64,000 bases of DNA from Peribacillus simplex (GTDB lineage: Bacteria > Bacillota > Bacilli > Bacillales > DSM-1321). Of the stretch, positions 56,377 to 64,000 are shown piece by piece (position 1 is the first letter of the stretch; each line of letters begins with the position of its first letter). Below the pieces are notes generated by a model. That model saw nothing but the letters and a program-made list of their open reading frames with translations. It did no database searches and was not told where the DNA came from. The stretch is from positions 2,198,001-2,262,000 of the forward strand of contig NZ_CP011008.1 of NCBI RefSeq assembly GCF_001578185.1. Reading direction: 5' to 3'. The position numbers and the translations under genes are program-made.

Positions 56377-57392
56377 CTGAACGTTATTCACGACAAGAAA
56401 TTTTTGGCCCTATAGGGCATGAAGGACAATTGAAAATTCGCAATAAACACGTTTTGATGATTGGGGCGGGTGCTCTCGGTACGGGAAGTGCAGAAGGACT
56501 TGTACGAGCAGGAATTGGGAAACTGACCATTGTTGACAGAGATTATGTGGAGTGGAGCAACCTGCAAAGACAACAGCTTTATTGTGAAGAAGATGCTGAA
56601 AAAAGAATACCGAAAGCTGTGGCAGCCAAGAATCGTTTGAATGCGTTAAATTCAGATGTTATCGTAAAATCGCATGTTGCGGATGTTTCGGTGGATGAAC
56701 TGGCAAAGCTCGTTGAAGGCGTGGATTTAATATTGGACGCCACTGATAATTTCGATACCAGGATGCTAATTAATGATAGCGCACAAAAATATAAAATACC
56801 CTGGATTTACGGGGCCTGTGTCGGGAGTTATGGGATAAGTTACACGGTGATCCCAGAGGTGACCCCATGCTTGAATTGTTTGCTGGAAACGGTTCCGATT
56901 GGAGGACTGACCTGTGATACTGCGGGAATCATTAGTCCTGCTGTACAAACGGTCGTTGCCCACCAAATGACGGAAGCCTTAAAAATCCTTATAGAAGATT
57001 ATGCATCACTTAGAAACAAGATCGTTTCGTTCGATCTTTGGAAAAATGAGCATTCGTCCATAGATGTAGCGAAATTAAAAAAAGACAGTTGTTTGTCTTG
57101 TGGGACAAATCGTACTTATCCGCATCTATCCTATTCAAATCGTATAAAGACTGCCGTATTATGCGGGAGGGATTCTGTCCAGATTCGGCCGGCGATGAAA
57201 CTTGAAAGAGACTTAGCGGAACTTGAAACAAATCTGTTTGCACAAGGTGGCAAAATCGTTAGAAATCCCTATTTACTTTCATTTTCAATCGGAACCCATC
57301 GAATGGTTGTTTTTAAAGATGGACGTGCTTTGATCCATGGAACAAAAGATATCTCAGAAGCCAAAACTTTATATCATCGTTATTTTGGCTGA
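56373..57392 (+). CDS. thiF: ThiS adenylyltransferase ThiF
   Basis: A 339-residue MoeB/ThiF enzyme that adenylates ThiS. The ATP site is [20 protein letters not shown] with the arginine-rich [10 protein letters not shown], and zinc cysteines are in TPCLNCLLE and SCLSCGTNR. It is the last gene of the operon. A ThiC gene is not in the window, so pyrimidine must come from salvage or from elsewhere in the chromosome. Confidence 0.94.
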   Translation: MTERYSRQEIFGPIGHEGQLKIRNKHVLMIGAGALGTGSAEGLVRAGIGKLTIVDRDYVEWSNLQRQQLYCEEDAEKRIPKAVAAKNRLNALNSDVIVKSHVADVSVDELAKLVEGVDLILDATDNFDTRMLINDSAQKYKIPWIYGACVGSYGISYTVIPEVTPCLNCLLETVPIGGLTCDTAGIISPAVQTVVAHQMTEALKILIEDYASLRNKIVSFDLWKNEHSSIDVAKLKKDSCLSCGTNRTYPHLSYSNRIKTAVLCGRDSVQIRPAMKLERDLAELETNLFAQGGKIVRNPYLLSFSIGTHRMVVFKDGRALIHGTKDISEAKTLYHRYFG

Positions 57393-57518
57393 ATAACTGA
57401 AATGAACGGATTTGAAATCCAAGGTAAAGTGTTTTAAAGAGGTACCGATAATTTCTGCATTATAATAGGAAGTTATCGAACATTCTTCTTGCGACTTGAT
57501 TGCTGCGTAAACATCAAA

Positions 57519-57556
57519 CGAAAGCGGTGTCTGCCTTAAGGGCGGCACCGCTTCGT
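57519..57556. terminator. hairpin between thiF and sspP
   Basis: AAGCGGTG and CACCGCTT with inner TCTGCC/GGGCGG form a stable stem in the gap between convergent thiF and sspP, with only weak T runs. It probably ends transcription from both sides. Confidence 0.6.
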
Positions 57557-57579
57557 TATGGAACGTTTATAAAAGCTGC

Positions 57580-57714
57580 CTACATATCATGACTGCTATT
57601 ATGCTTCTGACGGGAGTGCTGTCTATTTTTTACCTTATGAGAACCGCTTAACGGTGCAGGTTGACCTGTGTTATTCCCTTTAGGTGCGTTATTTTTACCA
57701 TCATTTTTGTTCAT
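57580..57714 (-). CDS. sspP: small acid-soluble spore protein P
   Basis: A 44-residue peptide too short for most gene callers. It has [20 protein letters not shown] and ends SSHDM, which closely follows Bacillus subtilis SspP (also CotL). The AGGAGGGA site precedes its ATG at 57714. It is made in the forespore, probably from a sigma-G promoter. In Bacillus subtilis sspO and sspP adjoin citB. Here a plus-strand gene lies between them. Confidence 0.9.
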   Translation of the reverse strand: MNKNDGKNNAPKGNNTGQPAPLSGSHKVKNRQHSRQKHNSSHDM

Positions 57715-57827
57715 GTGCGATCCCTCCTACTTCTTAAGATAATCAGTCCGTGAAATTTTATTCACATACATATATTTGAAAACCTCGTACATGCTATGGA
57801 TGGACACTAATTAAGGAGCTGAACCAA

Positions 57828-58091
57828 ATGCAGGATAAACAAGATAAGCGAAGGACATTCCAGGAAGCCCAGCAAAGCTATCAACAAGTATTTGATGTAT
57901 ATTCATCCATCGAGAAGAACGCACCGAATTACGGAACGGAATTGAAACATGTGAAGCAGGAGGTGAACGAGGCCTATCAGCAAATTCAATCTGCTTTAGT
58001 CACCGCTTCCGAGCATCAGAGAGAGCAATTGAAACAATTCGAGCAGGATATTCAGGCAATCGTCAATGAGGTCAATTCAGAGGACTATTGA
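57828..58091 (+). CDS. small hypothetical coiled-coil protein
   Basis: An 87-residue hydrophilic protein rich in Gln and Glu, predicted to be helical (QSYQQVFDVYSSIEKN, then VNEAYQQIQSALVTASEHQR and EQLKQFEQDIQ). No membrane segment or known motif. It has an AAGGAGC site. It interrupts sspO and sspP, so it may be a later insertion. I do not recognise the family with confidence; some resemblance to small Bacillus proteins such as YtzC is weak. Confidence 0.7.
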   Translation: MQDKQDKRRTFQEAQQSYQQVFDVYSSIEKNAPNYGTELKHVKQEVNEAYQQIQSALVTASEHQREQLKQFEQDIQAIVNEVNSEDY

Positions 58092-58130
58092 GTGACTGGT
58101 TCTATCCGGCGTTTCCTGTTTTTAGAATGG

Positions 58131-58188
58131 AATAGGCTTCTTGAAAAATGCAGTAAATCTGCCATTTCAAAAAGCCTATCTTATTTAA
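58131..58188. terminator. bidirectional terminator between the coiled-coil gene and sspO
   Basis: ATAGGCTTCTTGAAA pairs with TTTCAAAAAGCCTAT with inner GCAG/CTGC pairs, a long stem followed by T-rich sequence, between convergent genes. Confidence 0.8.
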
Positions 58189-58207
58189 AGCCTAGAAATG
58201 AGGGAAA

Positions 58208-58360
58208 TCATTGGTTTTTCTTTCTTTTTTTATTATTTTGCCTTTGCATTTCCGATAATGGCGGTTCATTTCCCAGTTCATCATTATACCCAGCTCCATT
58301 ACCTTGCGCTTTTGCAGCATTCATACCTGGTATAACATGATTTGCCTTTTGTTTTGTCAT
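58208..58360 (-). CDS. sspO: small acid-soluble spore protein O
   Basis: A 50-residue peptide with [29 protein letters not shown] and [12 protein letters not shown], a clear match to Bacillus subtilis SspO (also CotK). The ATG at 58360 follows GGTGGAGGTG. The frame upstream of it is open for 47 codons but not coding. It is divergent from citB, as in Bacillus subtilis. Confidence 0.92.
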   Translation of the reverse strand: MTKQKANHVIPGMNAAKAQGNGAGYNDELGNEPPLSEMQRQNNKKRKKNQ

Positions 58361-58526
58361 TTCGACACCTCCACCCATAGAATGCGATAATGTTGAATGA
58401 TTATGTATGAATGACCAATATGTTTTACTGGAATAATTTATCAGGCAAAAAATAGGGGTATTTTCGATAAATTGCATATCAGTAAGGCTTCCTAAATGCA
58501 CTTTAATATGTGGGGAATTTTTTTCT

Positions 58527-58566
58527 ATAAGAGAAACTTATCAAAAACAATAACTTTCTTGTTATT
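58527..58566 (+). promoter_or_regulatory. CcpC-like box and second dyad upstream of citB
   Basis: ATAAGAGAAACTTAT (58527-58541) fits the ATAA-N7-TTAT pattern of the CcpC repressor exactly. A second dyad, AATAAC-N6-GTTATT, follows at 58549-58566. CcpC controls aconitase in Bacillus subtilis in response to citrate, so the same control is likely here. Confidence 0.6.
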
Positions 58567-58746
58567 TACTTATACTCATTTCTATATTAGTATTAAGTTG
58601 AAGGAAGAGTTAGGGTGGGAGAAGAGAGAAGAAATTCGACAAACTAACTTTTTTTACTTATATTTATAGTAGACATGGTTTCAGAGAACCAGGTTTTACT
58701 TTTATGTGCAGAATAAGTTCTGACAGTTTAATTGGGGGTAATATTC

Positions 58747-61458
58747 ATGACGAAAAATGACGTATACCAAGCGCGTAAATCCTTTGAAATTGAAGGGGAA
58801 CGCTACAACTACTACAGCCTAGACGCTATTGAAAAAGCAGGGGACGGCCAAGTTTCACGCCTTCCATATTCCATTAAAGTCCTACTTGAAGCAGTACTTC
58901 GCCAAGTAGACGGAAGAGTAATCACAAAAGAACACGTTGCGAACCTTGCTAAGTGGGGAACAAGTGAGCAGCAAGATATAGATGTTCCGTTCAAGCCTTC
59001 ACGTGTTATCCTACAAGATTTCACTGGTGTTCCAGTTGTTGTAGATTTAGCTTCTCTACGTAATGCATTCGCTGCACTTGGTGGAGATCCTGATAAAATC
59101 AACCCGGAAATTCCAGTTGACCTTGTAATCGACCACTCTGTACAAGTTGATAAAGCAGGTACAATTGATTCTCTTGATGCCAATATGGATCTTGAATTCG
59201 AACGTAATGCAGAACGTTACCAGTTCCTAAGCTGGGCTCAAAAATCATTCAATAACTACCGTGCGGTTCCACCAGCAACTGGTATCGTTCACCAAGTTAA
59301 CCTTGAGTACCTTGCGAACGTAGTACATGCGGTTGAATCTCCAAACGGCGACTTTGAAGTATTCCCTGACTCTGTATTCGGTACGGATTCACATACTACT
59401 ATGATCAACGGTATTGGTGTTCTTGGTTGGGGTGTCGGCGGTATTGAAGCAGAAGCAGGTATGCTTGGACAGCCTTCATACTTCCCAGTACCAAAAGTGG
59501 TTGGTGTGAAACTAACTGGTCAACTTCCTAAAGGAACAACAGCTACTGACCTTGCATTGAAAGTAACCCAAGTTCTTCGTGCACACGGCGTAGTTGGTAA
59601 ATTTGTTGAGTTCTACGGCCCTGGAGTAGGATATCTTCCACTTGCTGACCGTGCAACAATTGCTAACATGGCTCCTGAATACGGTGCTACAGTCGGTTTC
59701 TTCCCAGTTGATGCAGAAGCTATCGATTACATGCGCTTAACAGGCCGCGATGAAAAACAAATTAAAGTTGTTGAATCTTACTGCAAAGAAAATGGATTGT
59801 TCTACTCTCCTGAAAACGAAGATCCAGCTTACAATGATGTTGTGGAAATCGACCTTTCAGCAATTGAACCAAACCTTTCAGGCCCTAAACGCCCGCAAGA
59901 TTTGATTCCACTTTCTCAAATGAAACAATCTTTCCATGATGCTATCAATGCACCTATGGGTAACCAAGGTTTCGGCATGGACAATTCTGAATTGGATAAA
60001 GAAGTAACTGTTAAATTTGCCGATGGTAAAGAAGCGGTAATGAAAACAGGTGCGATTGCAATTGCTGCAATCACAAGCTGTACGAACACTTCTAACCCAT
60101 ACGTAATGCTTGGAGCAGGTCTTATTGCTAAAAAAGCAGTTGAAAAAGGATTGACTGTTCCGGATTATGTAAAAACATCATTGGCACCAGGTTCTAAAGT
60201 TGTTACTGGTTACCTTCGTGATGCAGGTCTTCAACCATACCTTGATCAATTAGGGTTCAACGTAGTTGGATATGGCTGTACAACATGTATCGGTAACTCA
60301 GGTCCATTAGCGGACGAAATCGAAGCAGCGGTTGCTGAAGCAGATCTTCTAGTAACTTCAGTACTTTCTGGTAACCGTAACTTTGAAGGTCGTATTCATC
60401 CACTAGTGAAAGCAAACTACCTTGCTTCACCTACTTTGGTTGTGGCATATGCTCTTGCTGGAACTGTGGACTTTGATCTAAACAATGATTCACTTGGTAA
60501 AGATAAAGATGGCAACGATGTATATCTTGCTGATATCTGGCCATCACAAGAAGAAGTTAACGCTGCTGTTAAAGCAACAGTTACACCGGAATTATTCCGT
60601 AAAGAATACGAAACAGTATTCAACGATAACAAACGTTGGAATGAAATCAAAACAAGCAACGAAGCAATTTACGCTTTCGATTCTAAATCAACATACATTC
60701 AAAATCCTCCATTCTTTGAAGGATTATCACCAGAACCAGGTTCAGTTAACCCACTTTCTGGCTTGCGCGTAGTTGGTAAATTCGGTGACTCAGTAACAAC
60801 TGACCACATTTCTCCTGCAGGTGCAATCGGTAAAGATACACCAGCTGGTATCTACCTTCGTGAAAATGGTGTGAAACCACGTGACTTTAACTCTTACGGT
60901 TCTCGTCGTGGTAACCATGAAGCAATGATGCGTGGAACATTCGCAAACATTCGTATCCGTAACCAAGTTGCTCCAGGTACAGAAGGTGGTTACACTACTT
61001 ACTGGCCAACAGGCGATGTAATGGCTATCTATGATGCTTGTATGAAATACAAAGCTGATGGAACAGGTCTTGCTGTCATTGCTGGTAAAGACTACGGTAT
61101 GGGAAGCTCTCGTGACTGGGCTGCAAAAGGTACTAACCTTCTTGGCATTAAAACAGTTATCGCTGAAAGCTTCGAGCGTATTCACCGTTCTAACCTTGCG
61201 TTAATGGGTGTTCTTCCTCTTCAATTCAAAGAAGGCGAAAACGCTGAAACACTAGGATTAACTGGAAAAGAAGCGATTGCTGTTAAAATCGACGAAACAG
61301 TTAAACCACGTGATATCGTAACAGTTACAGCTACTGATGAAGCTGGAAACGTAAAAGAATTTGATGTACTTGTTCGTTTCGACTCTGAAATCGAAATCGA
61401 CTACTACCGTCACGGTGGTATCCTTCAAATGGTATTACGTAATAAATTAAAAGGCTAA
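58747..61458 (+). CDS. citB: aconitate hydratase (aconitase)
   Basis: A 903-residue [4Fe-4S] aconitase/IRP1-type enzyme that converts citrate to isocitrate in the TCA cycle. Cluster cysteines are in [14 protein letters not shown] and [14 protein letters not shown], with [19 protein letters not shown] and [17 protein letters not shown]. Codon use is strongly biased, as for a highly expressed gene. I use the ATG at 58747 after GGGGGTAAT. The Bacillus protein also acts as an RNA-binding regulator when it lacks iron. Confidence 0.96.
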   Translation: MTKNDVYQARKSFEIEGERYNYYSLDAIEKAGDGQVSRLPYSIKVLLEAVLRQVDGRVITKEHVANLAKWGTSEQQDIDVPFKPSRVILQDFTGVPVVVDLASLRNAFAALGGDPDKINPEIPVDLVIDHSVQVDKAGTIDSLDANMDLEFERNAERYQFLSWAQKSFNNYRAVPPATGIVHQVNLEYLANVVHAVESPNGDFEVFPDSVFGTDSHTTMINGIGVLGWGVGGIEAEAGMLGQPSYFPVPKVVGVKLTGQLPKGTTATDLALKVTQVLRAHGVVGKFVEFYGPGVGYLPLADRATIANMAPEYGATVGFFPVDAEAIDYMRLTGRDEKQIKVVESYCKENGLFYSPENEDPAYNDVVEIDLSAIEPNLSGPKRPQDLIPLSQMKQSFHDAINAPMGNQGFGMDNSELDKEVTVKFADGKEAVMKTGAIAIAAITSCTNTSNPYVMLGAGLIAKKAVEKGLTVPDYVKTSLAPGSKVVTGYLRDAGLQPYLDQLGFNVVGYGCTTCIGNSGPLADEIEAAVAEADLLVTSVLSGNRNFEGRIHPLVKANYLASPTLVVAYALAGTVDFDLNNDSLGKDKDGNDVYLADIWPSQEEVNAAVKATVTPELFRKEYETVFNDNKRWNEIKTSNEAIYAFDSKSTYIQNPPFFEGLSPEPGSVNPLSGLRVVGKFGDSVTTDHISPAGAIGKDTPAGIYLRENGVKPRDFNSYGSRRGNHEAMMRGTFANIRIRNQVAPGTEGGYTTYWPTGDVMAIYDACMKYKADGTGLAVIAGKDYGMGSSRDWAAKGTNLLGIKTVIAESFERIHRSNLALMGVLPLQFKEGENAETLGLTGKEAIAVKIDETVKPRDIVTVTATDEAGNVKEFDVLVRFDSEIEIDYYRHGGILQMVLRNKLKG

Positions 61459-61473
61459 TTTAAGCTTTTGAGG

Positions 61474-61511
61474 AGCGGCAACCTACATGTGTAGGTTTGC
61501 CGCTTTTTTTG
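61474..61511 (+). terminator. terminator of citB
   Basis: AGCGGCAACCTACA pairs with TGTAGGTTTGCCGCT (one bulged base), followed by a T run, 15 bases after the citB stop. Confidence 0.92.
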
Positions 61512-61664
61512 TGTCAAGTTTATGAAACAATGAGAGATCATGATATGATTTAATGGAATTGCACTTTTCCGCATACCCTTTTATTGTTAAGATGGAATAG
61601 GGAAGTTGTTCTATTTCTGGAAATGGACTAATATTTTTATTGTAATGGGACTAGGGGGACGAGT

Positions 61665-62198
61665 ATGATTAAAAAGATTATTGCTTCGGTGGTCTTACTG
61701 TCACTTATTACGATAGCAATCGTGCAGGCGATGGATAATGAACCGAAGGGAAAAGACGAAAAAGATTCATTGGGCGGATTGAAAATTGGAGCTAAAGCAC
61801 CGGATTTCAACCTGAAAACTTTGGATGGGAAACAGGTTGAATTATCGGATTATAAGGGAAAAAAGGTAATGCTGAATTTTTGGGCAACGTGGTGTCCGCC
61901 TTGTAAAAAGGAAATGCCGGATATGGAGAAATATACACAACAGGCTGGTGATGATGTCGTCGTTCTAGCTGTCAATATTGACCCGGAAAATGATGTGAAG
62001 TCCTTTGTAAATAATAATGGAATTACTTTTACCATACCCTTGGACAGTCAAAGTGCAAAAAATCCAGTGAATGATCTTTACAATATTTCTTTTATTCCAA
62101 CAACGTACTTCATCGACAAAAAAGGCATTATCAGGAATAAGGTAATATCACCCATGCAACTTACAGATATGGAACGAAACATTAATAGCATGCAGTAG
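61665..62198 (+). CDS. yneN: membrane-anchored thiol-disulfide oxidoreductase (ResA/YneN-like)
   Basis: A 177-residue extracytoplasmic thioredoxin. An N-terminal hydrophobic anchor (IIASVVLLSLITIAIVQAM) is followed by a TlpA/ResA fold with the active site WATWCPPCKKEM and the cis-proline in SFIPTTYFIDKKG. It probably reduces or repairs disulfides in cytochrome c or other exported proteins. It lies just after citB, as yneN does in Bacillus subtilis. Partner proteins unknown. Confidence 0.88.
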   Translation: MIKKIIASVVLLSLITIAIVQAMDNEPKGKDEKDSLGGLKIGAKAPDFNLKTLDGKQVELSDYKGKKVMLNFWATWCPPCKKEMPDMEKYTQQAGDDVVVLAVNIDPENDVKSFVNNNGITFTIPLDSQSAKNPVNDLYNISFIPTTYFIDKKGIIRNKVISPMQLTDMERNINSMQ

Positions 62199-62227
62199 CG
62201 GAACCTTTATAAGGTTCCGTTTATTTG
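62199..62227 (+). terminator. terminator after yneN
   Basis: CGGAACCTT and AAGGTTCCG form a perfect stem with a three-base loop, followed by T-rich sequence. Confidence 0.85.
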
Positions 62228-62350
62228 TTAACAAAGTTGTCAAAAATTAATGGAAAAATCAAAAAAATTAAAAAAATATAGTTAATGTTTATGAAAAAAG
62301 GGTTAAAGTATAGAGAGTGGAGAAATTGGATTTTTATCAGGTTAAAAATC

Positions 62351-62365
62351 TGATAATTATGACAA
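62351..62365 (+). promoter_or_regulatory. candidate Fur box
   Basis: TGATAATTATGACAA resembles the Bacillus Fur 7-1-7 box TGATAATNATTATCA, about 85 bases before the FbpB-like gene. Confidence 0.5.
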
Positions 62366-62449
62366 TTAATGGAGTGAAGACCATATAGTCATAATTTTAC
62401 GTTAATTAGGCAATGCTGAATAGTATATTAAAAATAAGTAGGTGAAAGC

Positions 62450-62578
62450 ATGAAAAAAAGAAAAAGGACATTTGAAGAATTAATTAAAGAAAACAAAAAG
62501 GAATTATTGATGGACGTTAAACAAATGGAAAGACTTGAGGAACGTCTGGAAAAAAAACATATGCAAAAGGCTGAATAG
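62450..62578 (+). CDS. small FbpB-like basic protein
   Basis: A 42-residue peptide too short for most gene callers, starting after an AGGTGAAAG site. It has KKRKRTFEELIKENKKELL, then MERLEERLEKKHMQKAE. This resembles the Fur-regulated basic proteins FbpA/FbpB of Bacillus subtilis, which help silence iron-rich enzymes with the small RNA FsrA. A candidate Fur box lies upstream and the iron enzyme aconitase is two genes away. The iron-sparing role is inferred. Confidence 0.65.
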   Translation: MKKRKRTFEELIKENKKELLMDVKQMERLEERLEKKHMQKAE

Positions 62579-62597
62579 ATTTTGCACAAGATTCCTT

Positions 62598-62646
62598 AAA
62601 AAGAGCCAATGCCATGAAGGTCCCTTCAAAGTGCTGGCTCTTTTTT
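62598..62646 (+). terminator. terminator of the FbpB-like gene
   Basis: AAAAAGAGCCA and TGGCTCTTTTTT are complementary, with extra pairing inside the loop, and the second arm ends in a T run. Confidence 0.8.
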
Positions 62647-62718
62647 CATGGCTTTTTCAAAAACTGGCATTCATGAATTTCCGCTTTTTTATCCATGATA
62701 AGAGGAGGAGGCGATAGA

Positions 62719-62862
62719 ATGGGTAATCCAAAAAAAGATTCCAAACACTTTAGACCGAGCCATCAAGGGACACAACCGATAGCAGCGGGTGGGAATAACG
62801 GTAAGAAAATGCAGGACAAATCCGGCAAACATGCTCAGGTCATTCAAACTAAAGGCGAGTAA
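62719..62862 (+). CDS. sspN: small acid-soluble spore protein N
   Basis: A 47-residue peptide with [20 protein letters not shown] and the C-terminal VIQTKGE, which matches Bacillus subtilis SspN. It has an AGGAGG site and precedes tlp, as in the Bacillus subtilis sspN-tlp operon. Forespore expression is expected. Confidence 0.9.
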   Translation: MGNPKKDSKHFRPSHQGTQPIAAGGNNGKKMQDKSGKHAQVIQTKGE

Positions 62863-62918
62863 CCGGGGGATAATAATCGTAATAATATTATGTAAACAAA
62901 TAACGTGAGGTGAAATTA

Positions 62919-63164
62919 ATGGGCTCATATAAACACAATCAGGATAACCGTTTGGATAATGTTGAAAAAATTCAGGATGCAATTCAAAATACAGAAGAAA
63001 ACATAAACGCTGCAAATGAAACGTTATCATTTTCTTCAGAGGTGGAAAAAATGTCAATTAAGGCCAAAAATGACCGAAGAAGAAAGAGCATCGAGGGAAT
63101 GAAGGAAGAAATGCAAGATGAACAAGAAGCACGGGAAAGCGGTTATAATAACGATAATATTTAA
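62919..63164 (+). CDS. tlp: thioredoxin-like spore protein Tlp
   Basis: An 81-residue protein with DNRLDNVEKIQDAIQNTEEN and ARESGYNNDN near the end, the SASP Tlp family. The ATG at 62919 has GAGGTG upstream. A GTG at 62910 is in frame but overlaps that site. It forms an operon with sspN, and a strong terminator follows. Its name is historical; it has no CxxC motif. Confidence 0.92.
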   Translation: MGSYKHNQDNRLDNVEKIQDAIQNTEENINAANETLSFSSEVEKMSIKAKNDRRRKSIEGMKEEMQDEQEARESGYNNDNI

Positions 63165-63174
63165 CAAATAGGTA

Positions 63175-63215
63175 AAGGGGAGAAAGAGGCGCGTAATCTT
63201 TCTCCCCTTCTTTAT
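63175..63215 (+). terminator. terminator of the sspN-tlp operon
   Basis: AAGGGGAGAAAG and CTTTCTCCCCTT form a perfect 12-base stem followed by a T-rich tail. Confidence 0.92.
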
Positions 63216-63310
63216 ATAGTGAAGCAGACAGTTGAGACAGCTTAAATGAATTTTGAACAGTTGTTATGTTAAAATGTTTATTGCAATAGAAATGAAAGCG
63301 GGGAAACAAA

Positions 63311-63742
63311 ATGTTCATAGCTGAAAACGAAATTGAAGTGCGGTATGCAGAGACGGATCAAATGGGTGTCGTTTACCATGCGAATTATTTTATCTGGATG
63401 GAACTAGGCAGGACAAAATTGATAAATGATTTAGGATTTTATTATGCTGATATGGAGGCGGATGGCATCCTCTCACCTGTTATGGATATTCAGGCTTCGT
63501 ATAAAACCCCTGTTAGATATGGTGATAAGGTAAAGGTTAAAACCTGGATTGAAAAATATGACGGCTTACGGGTCATTTATGGATATGAGATCGTAAATGA
63601 GAAAAATGAAGTGGCGGCTACAGGTCATTCTTCTCACGTTTGCGTTAAAAAGGAGACCTTCCGCCCGATATCCATTAAACGGATGTTTCCTGATTGGCAT
63701 GAGGCCTATGAGAAAAATAAAAAGCAGGATGAATTGGTTTAA
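63311..63742 (+). CDS. yneP: acyl-CoA thioesterase (hot-dog fold, YneP)
   Basis: A 143-residue YbgC/4-hydroxybenzoyl-CoA thioesterase-type protein. The catalytic aspartate is in VRYAETDQMGVVYHANYF near residue 15, followed by WMELGRTKLI. It hydrolyses short or aromatic acyl-CoA. It follows tlp as in Bacillus subtilis. Confidence 0.92.
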   Translation: MFIAENEIEVRYAETDQMGVVYHANYFIWMELGRTKLINDLGFYYADMEADGILSPVMDIQASYKTPVRYGDKVKVKTWIEKYDGLRVIYGYEIVNEKNEVAATGHSSHVCVKKETFRPISIKRMFPDWHEAYEKNKKQDELV

Positions 63743-63767
63743 TGACAATCATTGAGGTGATTAAGAA

Positions 63768-64000
63768 ATGGCTTTTGGGATTAAACGGGCAGATGTAGTA
63801 ACCTGGAAGCAGAAAATCGATCAAGGTCAAATAGCTTTTTTAACTCATTATTGGCTGGACGACCGATTTCCTGGTTGCAAGACGGTTACAAAAGTGGGAT
63901 GCAAAGATTTACGGCGTTTATCGGAGTGGGGTAAGAAATACGGGCTTAAAAAAGAGTGGATTCATCACAGGAAGGATGGCTACTCGCATTTCGATCTTTT
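63768..64000 (+). CDS. yneQ: YneQ-like conserved protein (3' end outside the window)
   Basis: The first 77 codons of a small conserved Bacillus protein: MAFGIKRADVVTWKQKIDQG, then FLTHYWLDDRFPG, LRRLSEWGKKYGLKKEWIH and DGYSHFDL. It matches YneQ, which follows yneP in Bacillus subtilis. Function unknown. The AGGTGA site and ATG at 63768 are clear. The gene runs past the window end. Confidence 0.85.
   Translation, partial: MAFGIKRADVVTWKQKIDQGQIAFLTHYWLDDRFPGCKTVTKVGCKDLRRLSEWGKKYGLKKEWIHHRKDGYSHFDL

Noticed and set aside
58361..58501. Extension of sspO upstream
   Set aside because: SspO is about 50 residues and the ATG at 58360 has a clear ribosome binding site.

Overview
The window is a stretch of a Bacillaceae chromosome. 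Gene order and protein sequence suggest Peribacillus/Bacillus simplex-like or a close relative. The signs are low G+C, strong AGGAGG-type ribosome binding sites, TTG/GTG starts, spore genes (sspO, sspP, sspN, tlp), the citB-yneN-sspN-tlp-yneP-yneQ order known from Bacillus subtilis, and a cobalamin operon in the order described for Bacillus megaterium. I had no database access, so the species is an inference.

Layout. Positions 1-9300 hold mixed genes: a DeoR regulator cut by the window edge, a HAD phosphatase, a paired SMR exporter, a decayed D-serine dehydratase fused to an IS3-family remnant, a two-gene chromate transporter with a divergent LysR regulator, an amino acid:sodium symporter and a small YozQ-like protein. 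Positions 9300-27100 are a cobalt/cobalamin region. The cobalt ECF transporter cbiMNQO (minus strand) and a 15-gene anaerobic corrin operon (plus strand, cbiW to cobQ) lie head to head, each behind its own cobalamin riboswitch with a terminator. Next come an HU gene, a 54-residue Ser/Arg/Lys-rich peptide gene and a convergent PrkD(YbdM)-like protein kinase.

Positions 29100-40530 encode what looks like a complete anthranilate/3-hydroxyanthranilate meta-cleavage pathway: flavin-dependent hydroxylase, ring dioxygenase, decarboxylase, aldehyde dehydrogenase, RidA-type deaminase, oxalocrotonate decarboxylase, hydratase, aldolase, acylating acetaldehyde dehydrogenase, an IclR regulator and an MFS transporter. 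The end products would be pyruvate and acetyl-CoA. The flavin reductase at its head carries a one-base frameshift. Positions 40700-42120 are a gene graveyard: a TetR regulator with its DNA-binding domain deleted and a heavily decayed dihydrolipoamide acyltransferase (E2), just ahead of an intact lipoamide dehydrogenase.

Positions 43800-49400 hold a TetR regulator, an alpha/beta hydrolase, two old-yellow-enzyme-type oxidoreductases and a short-chain dehydrogenase. A palindrome recurs between these genes, and the SDR and second oxidoreductase are richer in G+C, which suggests transfer. Positions 49800-57400 are a TPP-riboswitch thiamine operon (tenA, ykoEDC, tenI, thiO, thiS, thiG, thiF), joining pyrimidine salvage and import to thiazole synthesis. 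The window closes with sspP, sspO, aconitase with a CcpC-like box, a ResA-like thioredoxin, a Fur-box-linked small basic protein, sspN, tlp, yneP and the start of yneQ.
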